Positions 16,253 to 24,522 of a stretch of DNA of 64,000 nt are shown here, one piece after another; positions within the stretch are counted from its first letter, which is position 1, and each line of letters begins with the position of its first letter. A program made the translations under genes and the position numbers. The DNA is from Luteococcus peritonei (GTDB lineage Bacteria > Actinomycetota > Actinomycetes > Propionibacteriales > Propionibacteriaceae): NCBI RefSeq assembly GCF_039526385.1, contig NZ_BAAAIX010000007.1, forward strand, positions 124,001 to 188,000, given 5' to 3'. Below the pieces are notes generated by a model. It made no database searches, was not told the DNA's origin, and saw only the letters and a list, made by a program, of their open reading frames with translations.

Positions 16253-17410
16253 ATGGGGGCCATGTTCGACGTCCTGGACTTCAGCTTCTCCACCAGCCAA
16301 CGGATCCGCTTCGCGGCAGGGGCGGTGGCCGAGCTGCCGGAGCTCGTCGCGCCGCTGGGCGGTCGCGTGATGCTGCTCACCGGCTCACGCCCCGACCGCC
16401 ACGATGCGCTGCTCGGTGGGCTCGACGTGGTGGCGCGCCATGCGGTGGGCCACGAGCCCACCATGGACGATGCCCGCCAGGCGGTGGCCGTGGCGCGCGA
16501 GGCCGGCACCGAGGTGGTGCTGGCGATCGGCGGCGGCTCGGTCATCGACCTGGGCAAGGCGGTCGGCATCCTGCTGGCGGGCGAGGGTGACCCGATGGAC
16601 CATGCCGAGGTGATCGGCCGCGGCCTGCCGCTGCCCGCCACCTCCGTCCCGGTGGTGGCCGTGCCCACCACGGCCGGCACCGGCAGCGAGGTCAGCGCCA
16701 ATGCGGTGCTCGCCTCCCCGGAGCACCAGGTGAAGGTGAGCCTGCGCAGTCCCGCCATGCTGCCGCGCGTCGCGCTGGTGGACCCCGAACTGACGCTGGC
16801 CTGCCCGCCGGAGGTGACTGCCAGCTCCGGGATGGATGCGCTCACCCAGGTGATCGAGCCCTACACCTCCCCCTTCGCCACCCCGATGACCGACGGCTTC
16901 TGCCGCGCCGGGATGGAGGCCGCCGCCCGCGGCCTGCGCGAGGCCTTCATCGACGGCAGCAACCTGCAGGCGCGCACCGACATGGCGCTCTGCTCGCTGA
17001 TGGGTGGCCTGTCGCTGGCCAATGCCAAGCTGGGCGCGGTGCACGGGCTGGCCGGCCCGCTGGGCGGCATGACCGGCGCCCCGCACGGCGCCATCTGCGC
17101 GGCGCTGCTGCCGGCCGTCACCGCCGCCAATGTCGCGGCGCTGGGCCAGCGTGAGCCCGACAGCCCTGCCCTGGGTCGCTATGTGGATGCTGCCGAGCTG
17201 CTCACCGGCGTCGCCGAGGTGGAGGCGCTGGTGGCCTGGCTGGGGGAGACGGTGCGCACCCTGGAGATCGGTGGCCTGGCCGAGCTGGGCCTGACCGAGG
17301 ACCGGATCGAGGAGGCCGTCGAGAAGGCGGCGCGATCCAGTTCCATGAAGGGCAATCCGGTGGTGCTCACCGCCGAGGAGCTGCGCTTCGTGCTCACCGG
17401 GTCGATGTGA
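16253..17410 (+). CDS. Iron-containing alcohol dehydrogenase
   Basis: This 385-residue cytoplasmic enzyme of the type III (iron-dependent) ADH family shows an N-terminal nucleotide-binding part with GGGSVIDLGKAVG (about residues 92-104) and VPTTAGTGSEVSANAV (about 138-153). The C-terminal metal domain carries the Asp of GMDALTQVIEPYTSP and the His residues of GAVHGLAGPLGGMTGAPHGAIC. It should interconvert an alcohol and aldehyde or ketone with NAD(P)H; the exact substrate is not predictable. The ATG at 16253 has GAGGGG 6 bases upstream, while a second ATG three codons on (16262) is an alternative start. The YaaA gene starts one base after its stop. Confidence 0.93.
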   Translation: MGAMFDVLDFSFSTSQRIRFAAGAVAELPELVAPLGGRVMLLTGSRPDRHDALLGGLDVVARHAVGHEPTMDDARQAVAVAREAGTEVVLAIGGGSVIDLGKAVGILLAGEGDPMDHAEVIGRGLPLPATSVPVVAVPTTAGTGSEVSANAVLASPEHQVKVSLRSPAMLPRVALVDPELTLACPPEVTASSGMDALTQVIEPYTSPFATPMTDGFCRAGMEAAARGLREAFIDGSNLQARTDMALCSLMGGLSLANAKLGAVHGLAGPLGGMTGAPHGAICAALLPAVTAANVAALGQREPDSPALGRYVDAAELLTGVAEVEALVAWLGETVRTLEIGGLAELGLTEDRIEEAVEKAARSSSMKGNPVVLTAEELRFVLTGSM

Positions 17411-17411
17411 C

Positions 17412-18155
17412 GTGCTGGTCCTGCTGCCGCCCAGCGAGGGCAAGGCGACCGCGCGCCGCGGCCGCCCGATGGATCTGGACTCCCTCGGCTTCCCTGAGCT
17501 GACCGAACCGAGGCTGCGCGTGATGGAGGCGCTCGCCTCCGTGAGCGCTCGCGACGACGCGCTGACGGTGCTGAAGGTGGGTGCCTCGCTCCACGACGAG
17601 GTGCGGGCCAACACCCGGCTGCTCACCGCCCCCGCGCTGCGCGCCCGCGAGCTCTACACCGGGGTGCTCTACGACGCGCTGGACCTGGCCAGCCTGTCGG
17701 CAGGGGAGTCCCGACGGGCCTCCAGCCGGCTGCTGGTGGCCTCTGCGCTGCACGGCATGCTGCGGCTCAACGACCGGGTCAGCCCCTACCGGTTGTCGAT
17801 GGACGTGGACCTGCCGGGCGTCGGGCCGCTCGGGCGCTTCTGGGCGCCGCTGCTGGCCGAGGTGATGCCCGCCCAGGTGGGGCAGGGGATCGTCGTGGAC
17901 TGCCGCTCCACGAGCTATCGGGCCGGCTGGCGCCCCACCCCGGAGCTGGCCGACCGCTGGGTGGTGGTGGACGTGCCGGGCGCTTCGCACTGGGCCAAGC
18001 ACACCCGCGGCCTGGTGGCGCGGCAGCTCTGCCGCACCGACGTGGTGCGCCGGGTCTGCGACCTTCCCGACGCCCTGGGCGAGGGCTTGCGCACCGAGCT
18101 GGTGATGCCTGAGCGCCCGGGCCGCCCCTGGACGGCGCTGGTCACCGCCCGCTGA
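17412..18155 (+). CDS. yaaA: YaaA family peroxide-stress protein
   Basis: This 247-residue cytoplasmic protein begins with LVLLPPSEGKA, the diagnostic YaaA (DUF328) motif. It carries ARELYTGVLYDALDL, LVASALHGMLRLND.VSPYRLSMD, VVDCRSTSYRAGW and a C-terminal HWAKHTRGLVARQL segment in the expected order. E. coli YaaA lowers the effective intracellular iron level under hydrogen peroxide and binds DNA. Pairing with an iron-dependent dehydrogenase (start GTG one base after that gene's stop) suggests a shared transcript and possibly protection of that enzyme during iron/peroxide stress, which is inference. A compound hairpin follows. Confidence 0.92.
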   Translation: MLVLLPPSEGKATARRGRPMDLDSLGFPELTEPRLRVMEALASVSARDDALTVLKVGASLHDEVRANTRLLTAPALRARELYTGVLYDALDLASLSAGESRRASSRLLVASALHGMLRLNDRVSPYRLSMDVDLPGVGPLGRFWAPLLAEVMPAQVGQGIVVDCRSTSYRAGWRPTPELADRWVVVDVPGASHWAKHTRGLVARQLCRTDVVRRVCDLPDALGEGLRTELVMPERPGRPWTALVTAR

Positions 18156-18172
18156 GGCGTGGCCGAAGGACC

Positions 18173-18211
18173 GGGAAGGACCCGTGCCCCCACGGGGCGC
18201 GAATCCTTCCC
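18173..18211 (+). terminator. Compound hairpin after yaaA
   Basis: An outer stem GGGAAGGA (18173-18180)/TCCTTCCC (18204-18211) encloses CCCGTG-CCCC-CACGGG. It lies between the convergent yaaA and secreted-protein genes and probably terminates both. Its inner loop is another CCCC tetraloop. Confidence 0.75.
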
Positions 18212-18276
18212 AGTCCCTGTCCCGCCACGAGCTCTCGCCCGCCGCGTGAGTTCTCCGGCCCGGTGACGGGAGACGC

Positions 18277-19131
18277 TCAGCGCTGCGGCGTCTGGCGCTC
18301 GGTGACGGTCTTGAGGTCCTTGCTGACCTCGAACCTGGTGCGGTTGCCGTTCTTGGTGGCCATGGCGTCGTAGGAGCCGTCGGAGTCCACCATCACCTTC
18401 TCGACGGTGGCGGCGGAGTCCTTGGCCTTGACCGCAGCGGTGACCTGCTGGACCTGCTGGGCGGTGGCCTCGGTGTGGTTGCCATGCCCGCCCCGGCCGC
18501 CGCGGCCCTGGTCCGCTGTCACGGTCTTGTAGTCGGCGCTCACCCTGAAGGCGACCCGCTGGCCGGACTTGGTGCCCATGGCGACGAAGCTGCCGTCCTC
18601 GTGCTGGCCCACCTTCTCCACGGTCACGCCGGAGTCCTTGGCCTTGACGGCTGCGGTCACCTTGGCGGTCTGGTCGGTGGTGGCATCGCTGAAGCCGCCC
18701 TTGCCGCCGTCACGTCCTGGGCCGCCGGTGCGCTCGGTGACGGTCTTGAGGTCCTTGCTCACCTCGAACATGGTGCGGTTGCCGTTCTTGGTGGCCATGG
18801 CGTCGTAGGAGCCGTCGGAGTCCACCATCACCTTCTCGACGGTGGCGGCGGAGTCCTTGGCCTTGACCGCAGCGGTGACCTGCTGGGTCTGCTCGGCCGT
18901 GGCCTCGGTGTGGTCGCCACGGCCTCCCGGGCCGCGGTCGCCCTGCTCCCCGCCCTGGCCCTGCTCGCCGTTCTGGCCGCCGCCGGTGCGGGTGGGCGAA
19001 CCGTAGCTGGACCCGTTGCCGGGGGTGGCGGTCTCCGCATTGGCGGTGATGGCCGCGCCGGCACCGGCCGCCACCACCAAGCCGGCGATCGCGACGCTGG
19101 CCAGGCTTGCTGCTCTCTGCTTGTCGGGCAT
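18277..19131 (-). CDS. Secreted protein with three PepSY-like repeats
   Basis: This 284-residue protein starts with a signal peptide or anchor (SLASVAIAGLVVAAGAGAAITANA). A Gly/Gln-rich linker (GGGQNGEQGQGGEQGDRG) follows, then three modules of about 60 residues. Each reads (H/F)-x-(E/D)-A-T-x-x-Q, VTAAVKAKDS, VEKV, DGSYDAMATKNGNRT or a variant, then FEVS.DLKTVT. The small alpha-beta pattern resembles PepSY domains of secreted inhibitor-like proteins. Modules 1 and 3 are nearly identical at the DNA level (around 18736-18890 and 18295-18460), while module 2 is diverged. The ATG at 19131 has GAGGAG 6 bases upstream. It follows the second ThrE gene by 87 bases on the same strand. Function is unknown; a cell-surface role is likely. 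Confidence 0.8.
   Translation of the reverse strand: MPDKQRAASLASVAIAGLVVAAGAGAAITANAETATPGNGSSYGSPTRTGGGQNGEQGQGGEQGDRGPGGRGDHTEATAEQTQQVTAAVKAKDSAATVEKVMVDSDGSYDAMATKNGNRTMFEVSKDLKTVTERTGGPGRDGGKGGFSDATTDQTAKVTAAVKAKDSGVTVEKVGQHEDGSFVAMGTKSGQRVAFRVSADYKTVTADQGRGGRGGHGNHTEATAQQVQQVTAAVKAKDSAATVEKVMVDSDGSYDAMATKNGNRTRFEVSKDLKTVTERQTPQR
18295..18890 (-). repeat. Near-identical coding repeats (modules 1 and 3)
   Basis: The blocks near 18295-18460 and 18727-18890 share long identical runs, including the part encoding VTAAVKAKDSAATVEKVMVDSDGS and the part encoding DAMATKNGNRT. Module 2 lies between them and differs at many codons. This points to recent duplication or gene conversion. Confidence 0.8.
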
Positions 19132-19218
19132 GGTCAACTCCTCGTCGGTCGGCAGACTCTCCGCCGATCCGACCACCAGCGTGGAGCGGCAGTCTGGGGC
19201 GGGGCTGGGATGAACCTG

Positions 19219-20721
19219 TCAGGAGGCTGTGACGGGCTGTGAACCGGTGGTGTCCACGGGCGCTCCCGGGCCGGCGACGTCCTGCGGCCGGGCATGGGCT
19301 GCCGAGCGCAGCCGGCTCGACGGGTGCGCGGCGCGCGCATGGCGAACCGCCCGCTCGCGTCGCATCCGGGCCAGCCGCAGCAGCACCCCGGCCAGGTTCG
19401 CGCCGAAACCCGAGCCCGCGGCCAGCGCCAGGGCGGTGAGCGAGCAGGTCATCAGCAGCATCGAGGGGTCGTCGCCCAGACCCACGGAGGTGGAGGTGAA
19501 GCCGTAGATGGCGCGGTAGAGCAGCAGGCCCGGCATCAGCGGCGCGATGCCCACCGTGATCATCGCCACCATGGGGATCCGCAGCGGCCGCGTGACCAGC
19601 CTGGACAGGAAGCCCACCAGCAGCGCCGCCACGCCCACCCGGGCCGGGTAGGAGACCAGCACGGCGTCGGCCAGCTCGTAGACGGCCCACAGCACCACGC
19701 CCAGACCGGTGGCGACCACCAGCGAGCGGGGCCCCATGTTGCACAGCACGCCGAAGCTGGCGGCGATGATGCCGGCGGAGACCAGGGCGATGGCGGTGGG
19801 CGTGTAGAAGCCCTCTGCCGGGCTGATGTAGGCGGGAACGCCGAGCCGCAGCCCCAGCCACAGGGTGAGCACCAGGCCCATCACGATCCCGCCGGTCATC
19901 ACGGTCACCTCCACCACGCGGGCACCGGCGGAGATGTAGTAGCCGTCGATGGCGTCACCGGCCGCGGTGACCACGCCCAGACCTGCCAGTAGGGCCACCA
20001 TGCCGGCCGCGATCACCATCGACGGGGCCACCGCCGCCGCAGTGGGCAGCAGGGGTGCCGTCGCCATGACCAGGAGTCCAGCCAGGGTGGGCACCGCGGC
20101 CGCAGCCGCCTGGGCGAAGAAGTTGGCCAGACCCTTGAGCACCAGTTCGGAGCGCACCAGCTCGGAGGCGCCGGTGGCCAGGAAGGCCACCAGGATGTCT
20201 GCCCAGCTGCCGCCCAGCAGCATGGCCACCGCGCCGCCCATCACGGCCGCGGCCACCAGCAGCACCCAGCGGCGGTAGACCCGCGGCTCGGAGACGATGC
20301 GGCGCAGCTGGTCGCGGGCGTCGGGCAGCGGGAGCCGATCCTCCTCGATCCGAGCCACCAGCGTCTCGAGCCGGGTGAGCCGGTCGTACTCCACCCCGCC
20401 GGGAGCCACCGAGCGCATGATCGTGATCGGATCGGCCGCGATGGAGGGCTGGTAGCTCAGGATGATGCGGGTGTAGGTGACGTCGACGTGGATCGGCAGG
20501 CCGTAGGCGCGGGCGACGTGGCGCAGCATCTGGGTGGTGCGGGCGGTGCCGGCACCGGAGGCCAGGCAGAGTTCACCCAGGCGCATGGTGAGGTCCGTGA
20601 TGGAGCGGGCGATGGCCGACTCGGCGTCGGCACTCTCCTGCTCGGCCGCTGCCTGGCGCTGGCGACGGTAGGCGTGGTCCAGCCGACGCTGGGCCTCGGC
20701 CAGCCGGTTGCGGGGCGTCAT
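19219..20721 (-). CDS. ThrE-like threonine/serine exporter, copy 2
   Basis: This 500-residue membrane protein is parallel in design to the 14653-16101 protein. It has a charged N-terminus (RRLDHAYRRQRQAAAEQ), ITDLTMRLGELCLASGAGTARTTQML, VDVTYTRIILSYQ, and a first helical block ending in DAIDGYYISAGARVVEVTVMTGGI. The second block has TRPLRIPMVAMITVGIAPLMPGLLLYRAIYG and ALALAAGSGFGANLAGVLL. The two proteins share motifs but differ throughout, so they are old paralogues rather than a recent duplication. The basic C-terminal tail (RMRRERAVRHARAAHPSSRLRS) is unusual. Threonine/serine export is the family role; small dipeptides are also possible. Confidence 0.88.
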   Translation of the reverse strand: MTPRNRLAEAQRRLDHAYRRQRQAAAEQESADAESAIARSITDLTMRLGELCLASGAGTARTTQMLRHVARAYGLPIHVDVTYTRIILSYQPSIAADPITIMRSVAPGGVEYDRLTRLETLVARIEEDRLPLPDARDQLRRIVSEPRVYRRWVLLVAAAVMGGAVAMLLGGSWADILVAFLATGASELVRSELVLKGLANFFAQAAAAAVPTLAGLLVMATAPLLPTAAAVAPSMVIAAGMVALLAGLGVVTAAGDAIDGYYISAGARVVEVTVMTGGIVMGLVLTLWLGLRLGVPAYISPAEGFYTPTAIALVSAGIIAASFGVLCNMGPRSLVVATGLGVVLWAVYELADAVLVSYPARVGVAALLVGFLSRLVTRPLRIPMVAMITVGIAPLMPGLLLYRAIYGFTSTSVGLGDDPSMLLMTCSLTALALAAGSGFGANLAGVLLRLARMRRERAVRHARAAHPSSRLRSAAHARPQDVAGPGAPVDTTGSQPVTAS

Positions 20722-21388
20722 GGGGGATCGTGCTCCTGCTGCCGTGGGGGTTCAGGGCGCCGATTCTTCCAGAGCTGGACGCCTCCGTGCACCCCTGTCC
20801 GGCGCCATCCGTCGGGGCCCTGCCGGGACCCGCGGCGACGCCGTCGGTGCCGCCCGCGTGCGGTCCTCCGGGGCTGCGGAACTGGCTGGTTCCTCGCACT
20901 GCGGCTCGGCCAGCATGATCGAGATGATGGCGGTGAGACCTTCGCGGATGTCGTCGCCGGTGACGAGGTCCTCGCGCTTCTTGATCATGCCCCAGTGCCA
21001 CGGCGGACCCGCGCACGGCGCCGCTGTTGCCCCGCAGCTCCGAATCTGCCCCACGGCCCGGTCTGGTCAGCCCACCCCGACAGCTGCCGATGGCCGCCCC
21101 GTCGCGCCCTCAGGTCGCGTCGTGCCCCCGTCTCCCACCCCGCGACCCGGGCATCACGCCGCGCCTCCAGCGTCACGTCGCGCCCCTGGGGTTCACCTTG
21201 CGCCCCATGAGCAACCTTGCGCCCGGAATTACGCGCGCAACGTTGCTGGGGAGGCGCGACGTGGGTGGAGGAGGCGCGAGGTGGGCGGGCGAGGCGCGAC
21301 GTGGGTGGAGGAGGCGCGAGGTGGGCGGGCGAGGCGCGAGGTGGGCGGGCGAGGCGCGAGGTGGGCGGGCGAGGCGCGAACTGGTCGC
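20722..21388. other. 667-base gap with a gyrB remnant and R3
   Basis: The gap lies upstream of the second ThrE gene and downstream of the permease gene. It contains a short minus-strand stretch recognisable as a piece of a type II topoisomerase B subunit (20893-20988) and the R3 repeat array (21161-21390). No intact gene is present. Confidence 0.65.
20893..20988 (-). pseudogene. Fragment of a GyrB/ParE-type topoisomerase gene
   Basis: On the minus strand the translation MIKKREDLVTGDDIREG continues LTAIISIMLAEPQCE. This matches the conserved GyrB/ParE segment ...TGDDxREGLTAxISIKLxxPQFEGQTK, at roughly residues 280-320 of a full subunit. Only about 32 codons are recognisable. Two normally invariant positions have changed (K to M after ISI, F to C after PQ), and the flanks are unrelated. 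It is therefore a relic left by an insertion, deletion or recombination event, not a gene. The parent gene is not in this window. Confidence 0.62.
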
Positions 21389-21390
21389 TC
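21161..21390. repeat. R3: dyad-symmetric 20-bp-phased array
   Basis: Left side: GCGC cores at 21161, 21180, 21200 and 21219, in the settings CACGTCGCGC and CACCTTGCGC. Centre: GAGCAACCTTGCGC facing GCGCAACGTTGCT (21235-21247). Right side: seven 20-bp units starting GAGGCGCGASGTGGG at 21251 and every 20 bp to 21371; the last is degenerate and contains the permease stop codon (21389-21391). The design is the same as R1 and R2, with the long arm on the opposite side from R1. Confidence 0.85.
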
Positions 21391-22777
21391 AGGCCTTCTG
21401 GACCCGCTTCTTCACGGCATAGCTGATGGCCAGCAGGGCGATCCACAGCGGCCCCACCACCAGCGCCATCCGGTAGCTCTCGATGAAGCCCATCAGCACC
21501 ACCACGCCGGCCAGGAAGGCCAGCACCACGATGTTGGAGACGGGGTGGAAGGGCATCCTGAAGGCCAGGTCACGGGCCCCCTCGCCGATCCGGCGTCGGA
21601 ACTTCATCTGGGTGATGACGATGATGGTCCAGTTCAGGATGCCGGCGAAGAGCGCCACCGAGATCACCGGCAGGAAGACCTTGCCGGGCAGCAGATAGTT
21701 GAGCAGCACGGCCAGGGCGGTGACGCAGGAGCTGGCCAGCACGCCGGCCCACGGCGAGCCGGCCCCGTTCACCCGGCCCAGGAAGGCCGGCGCATTGCCC
21801 TGGCGTGCCAGCGCGTAGAGCATCCGGCCGTTGGAGTAGAGCCCGGAGTTGTAGGCGCTGACGGCGGCGGTGAGCACCACGACGTTGAGGATGGTGGCGG
21901 CGCCCGCGATGCCCAGCTGGGAGAAGATGCTCACGAAGGGCGACTCGTCGGTGCCCAGCCCGCTCCACGGGAAGATGGCCAGCATCACGAAGATGGCGCC
22001 CACGTAGAAGAGCAGGATGCGCCAGACCACCTGGTTGATCGCCTTGGGGATGGAGCGGCCGGGGTCGTGCGCCTCGCCGGCCGTGATGCCCACCAGCTCC
22101 ACGCCGCCGAAGCTGAAGAGCACCACGACGGTGGCCATCACCAGCCCGGACAGGCCGTTGGGCAGGAAGCCGCCATGGCTCCACAGGTTGGAGATGCCGG
22201 TGGCCTGGCCGCCGTTGCCCCAGCCGAAGCAGATGATGCCCAGGCCGAAGACGATCATGGCGATGATGGCGATCACCTTGATGATGGCGAACCAGAACTC
22301 GAACTCGCCGTAGGCCTTCACGCTGACCAGGTTCACCAGGGTCACCAGCACCAGGAAGACCGCCGAGGAGAGCCACAGCGGCACCTGCGGCAGCCAGAAC
22401 TGCACGTAGCTGCCCACCACCACCAGCTCGGCCATCGAGACCGCGATGTAGTTGAACCAGTAGTTCCAGCCGGAGAAGAAGCCGGGGAACTCGCCCCAGT
22501 TGCGGTAGGCGTAGTAGCTGAAGGCACCCGAGGTGGGGGTGTCGACGCTCATCTCGCCCAGCGCCCGCACCACCAGGAAGATCACGGCCCCGCAGACCAG
22601 GTAGGCCAGCAGGACGGCGGGCCCGGCCATCGAGATCGACTCGCCGGCGCCGTAGAACAGCCCGGTACCGATCGCACCGCCCAGCGCGATCAGCTGGATG
22701 TGGCGGTTGCGCAGGTCCCGACGCAGCCCCGGCAGCTCCGAGGCCTGCTCGGGGGTGGGGAGGTCTGCGTGGCTCAT
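21389..22777 (-). CDS. Amino acid permease (APC superfamily)
   Basis: This 462-residue, twelve-helix transporter of the amino acid permease family has the diagnostic LIALGGAIGTGLFYGAGESISMAGPA in helix 1. GEMSVDTPTSGAFSYYAYRNWGE, GWNYWFNYIAVSMAEL and FSFGGVELVGITAGEAHDP follow, with NSGLYSNGRMLYALARQGNAPA near helix 8. These match the E. coli AroP/GabP/CycA-type subfamily that imports amino acids with protons. The substrate is not resolved by sequence reading. A GGAG ribosome site precedes the ATG. Its stop codon lies inside the last degenerate unit of R3, so the repeat abuts or has invaded the 3' end. Confidence 0.93.
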   Translation of the reverse strand: MSHADLPTPEQASELPGLRRDLRNRHIQLIALGGAIGTGLFYGAGESISMAGPAVLLAYLVCGAVIFLVVRALGEMSVDTPTSGAFSYYAYRNWGEFPGFFSGWNYWFNYIAVSMAELVVVGSYVQFWLPQVPLWLSSAVFLVLVTLVNLVSVKAYGEFEFWFAIIKVIAIIAMIVFGLGIICFGWGNGGQATGISNLWSHGGFLPNGLSGLVMATVVVLFSFGGVELVGITAGEAHDPGRSIPKAINQVVWRILLFYVGAIFVMLAIFPWSGLGTDESPFVSIFSQLGIAGAATILNVVVLTAAVSAYNSGLYSNGRMLYALARQGNAPAFLGRVNGAGSPWAGVLASSCVTALAVLLNYLLPGKVFLPVISVALFAGILNWTIIVITQMKFRRRIGEGARDLAFRMPFHPVSNIVVLAFLAGVVVLMGFIESYRMALVVGPLWIALLAISYAVKKRVQKA

Positions 22778-22888
22778 GCGGGGCTCCAGTCTGCGGCGGT
22801 GGGAACCTGCGCAGTGTAGTCCCGCGGCATCGGCTGCCCCGACGCGTCCCGCGAGGGCCCAACCCTTGCCGACCAGGGCGAGGCCCGC

Positions 22889-23509
22889 TCAGCCCTCGGC
22901 GACCAGCCCGGCCGCCATCGTGGCGCGGGCCTCGTGGCCGGCGCGGAGCACGACGGCGGCACCCGCGGGCAGCTCGCCCATCTCCACCAGCTCCTCGGCG
23001 TGGGCGCGCAGCGTGCGGTACTCCTCGCCCAGCACGGGCTGCTCCAGGCTGGCGATCCGCAGGCCCAGCACCAGGCAGATGTCCTCGCGGGCCAGACCCA
23101 TGCCGGTGCGCAGCTTCTGGCGCAGGGCGGCCACCGGCACCGGATCCGCGATGGCCAGCACGGTCCGCGCCACCGAACCCTCGGTGCGGGCGCGCAGCAC
23201 GCCCCCGGAGACGAGCTGGCGGAAGCAGGACTGCTCCAACTGGGCACGCAGCCGGTTGATCCGGGCCACCGGGGCGCGCAGGGTGTCGTTCTGCACCCCG
23301 GCGAGCGCCTCGTCGAGCAGCGGCTCCCCGGTGGGTTCCGGATGGCTGACCGCCACCTTGCCATGGACCACGTCGAGCCGGCCCCGCAGCACCAGCTCGG
23401 CCAGGGCGAGCGTCGCGATGGCATAGCTGGTGGGGATGGTGGAGCGCCGGCCACCGCTCTCGGGATCCAGGGAGAGCAGGGCCAGGTGGTGTGGCAGGGC
23501 CAGGAGCAT
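22889..23509 (-). CDS. GPP34/GOLPH3-like cytoplasmic protein
   Basis: This 206-residue protein shows the GPP34 (Golgi phosphoprotein 3, Vps74) pattern found in many actinobacteria. It starts LLALPHHLALLSLDPESGGRR, followed by the helix YAIATLALAELVLRGRLDVV, the PLLDEAL segment and a series of helices ending LRIASLEQPVLGEEYRTLRAHAEELVEMG. The eukaryotic relatives bind phosphatidylinositol 4-phosphate and retain glycosyltransferases in the Golgi. The bacterial role is unknown, though membrane association is plausible. No operon partners are evident; the HTH regulator gene follows in the same direction on the upstream side. Confidence 0.75.
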   Translation of the reverse strand: MLLALPHHLALLSLDPESGGRRSTIPTSYAIATLALAELVLRGRLDVVHGKVAVSHPEPTGEPLLDEALAGVQNDTLRAPVARINRLRAQLEQSCFRQLVSGGVLRARTEGSVARTVLAIADPVPVAALRQKLRTGMGLAREDICLVLGLRIASLEQPVLGEEYRTLRAHAEELVEMGELPAGAAVVLRAGHEARATMAAGLVAEG

Positions 23510-23634
23510 GCCGAGAGCCTAGTGACCGGATCCGCTGATTGTCTTGCCCACAACGGGGTTCAGTTGTTCAGCAGGCGACGGCCAGGGTGATGGGGCTGCG
23601 GGGGACGTGCCGCGGGTCTGTCCACGGCGACGGC

Positions 23635-24522
23635 TCAGGCCTGCGGCCAGTCCCACTCGATGGCGTGCAGGCCGGGTGCGGCGTGCTGCTGCACCAGTTG
23701 CACCGCATTGTCGTGCACCTCCAGCGGCGTGCGGCGGGCCTGGGCGTCCTCCTCGAAGCTCGGGGTGTGGGTGTGGCGCGCGCTGGCGGGCACCCGGCCC
23801 TGGAAGGTGACGTCCATCACCAGGTACTGCACCGGCGCGGCCAGCGCCCGGCTCAGGCAGGGCTGCAGGGCCGGCGTCCAGACCACCTCCAGCTCGATCG
23901 AGGCCAGGTCTCCGGCCCGCACCGGCTGGGGCAGCGTCATCTCGCCCACGAACAGGCCCATCTCGGCCACCTGGGTGTGCTGCACCAGCTGGCAGCCCAG
24001 CAGCGGCACCACCCAGGGGGCCTCGTCGCCCACGTCCTCCTGCTTGTAGATCACCGGCCAGGTGATCCGACCGTCCACCTCGGCCCGCAGCACCTGGCGC
24101 ACCAGGTGGCGCTGCACCCGGTCCTCCTCGTCGAGCACCAGGCTCTCCATGTGCACCACCGGGGTGTGGAAGCGCTCCAGGCTGATCTTCATCTGCTTCA
24201 GCACGGCGCGCAGCGGGGCATCGGGCGGGATCACCATGCTGGGGCGCCAGGCGGTGGGCGCACCCTGCGGCAGGGCGGAGAGCAGATGGCCCGGGGGCAC
24301 CAGCAAGACGCGTTCCAGGACACTGACGGCGCGCATCGAGGAGATCCGGGTGGGGATGGTCCGCCCGTTCTGCCAGTAGCTCAGCGTGGCGGTGGAGACC
24401 GGGCAACCGGCGGCGCGAAGCCGCGAGGCGATGCTGTCCAGGGTCAGTTCGCGACGCATCACGGCGCGCGAGAGCAGCCTGGCGAAGTCCTCGCCGTCAG
24501 CGGGGGTGTCGTCGGGGGACAT
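23635..24522 (-). CDS. HTH (XRE-type) transcriptional regulator with large effector domain
   Basis: The 295-residue protein has an N-terminal helix-turn-helix (FARLLSRAVMRRELTLDSIA, then VSTATLSYWQNGRTIPT, about residues 12-55). About 220 residues without a recognised domain follow, beginning LPPGHLL-like and containing MESLVLDEEDRVQRHLVRQVL and a C-terminal VHDNAVQLVQQHAAPGLHAIEWDW. Similar actinobacterial regulators act as stand-alone repressors or activators. The ATG at 24522 has AAGGAG 6 bases ahead and is preferred over an upstream ATG at 24588. A TACAAT box lies near 24607-24612 on the minus strand. About 370 bases further upstream is the tetraloop hairpin array. Confidence 0.7.
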   Translation of the reverse strand: MSPDDTPADGEDFARLLSRAVMRRELTLDSIASRLRAAGCPVSTATLSYWQNGRTIPTRISSMRAVSVLERVLLVPPGHLLSALPQGAPTAWRPSMVIPPDAPLRAVLKQMKISLERFHTPVVHMESLVLDEEDRVQRHLVRQVLRAEVDGRITWPVIYKQEDVGDEAPWVVPLLGCQLVQHTQVAEMGLFVGEMTLPQPVRAGDLASIELEVVWTPALQPCLSRALAAPVQYLVMDVTFQGRVPASARHTHTPSFEEDAQARRTPLEVHDNAVQLVQQHAAPGLHAIEWDWPQA

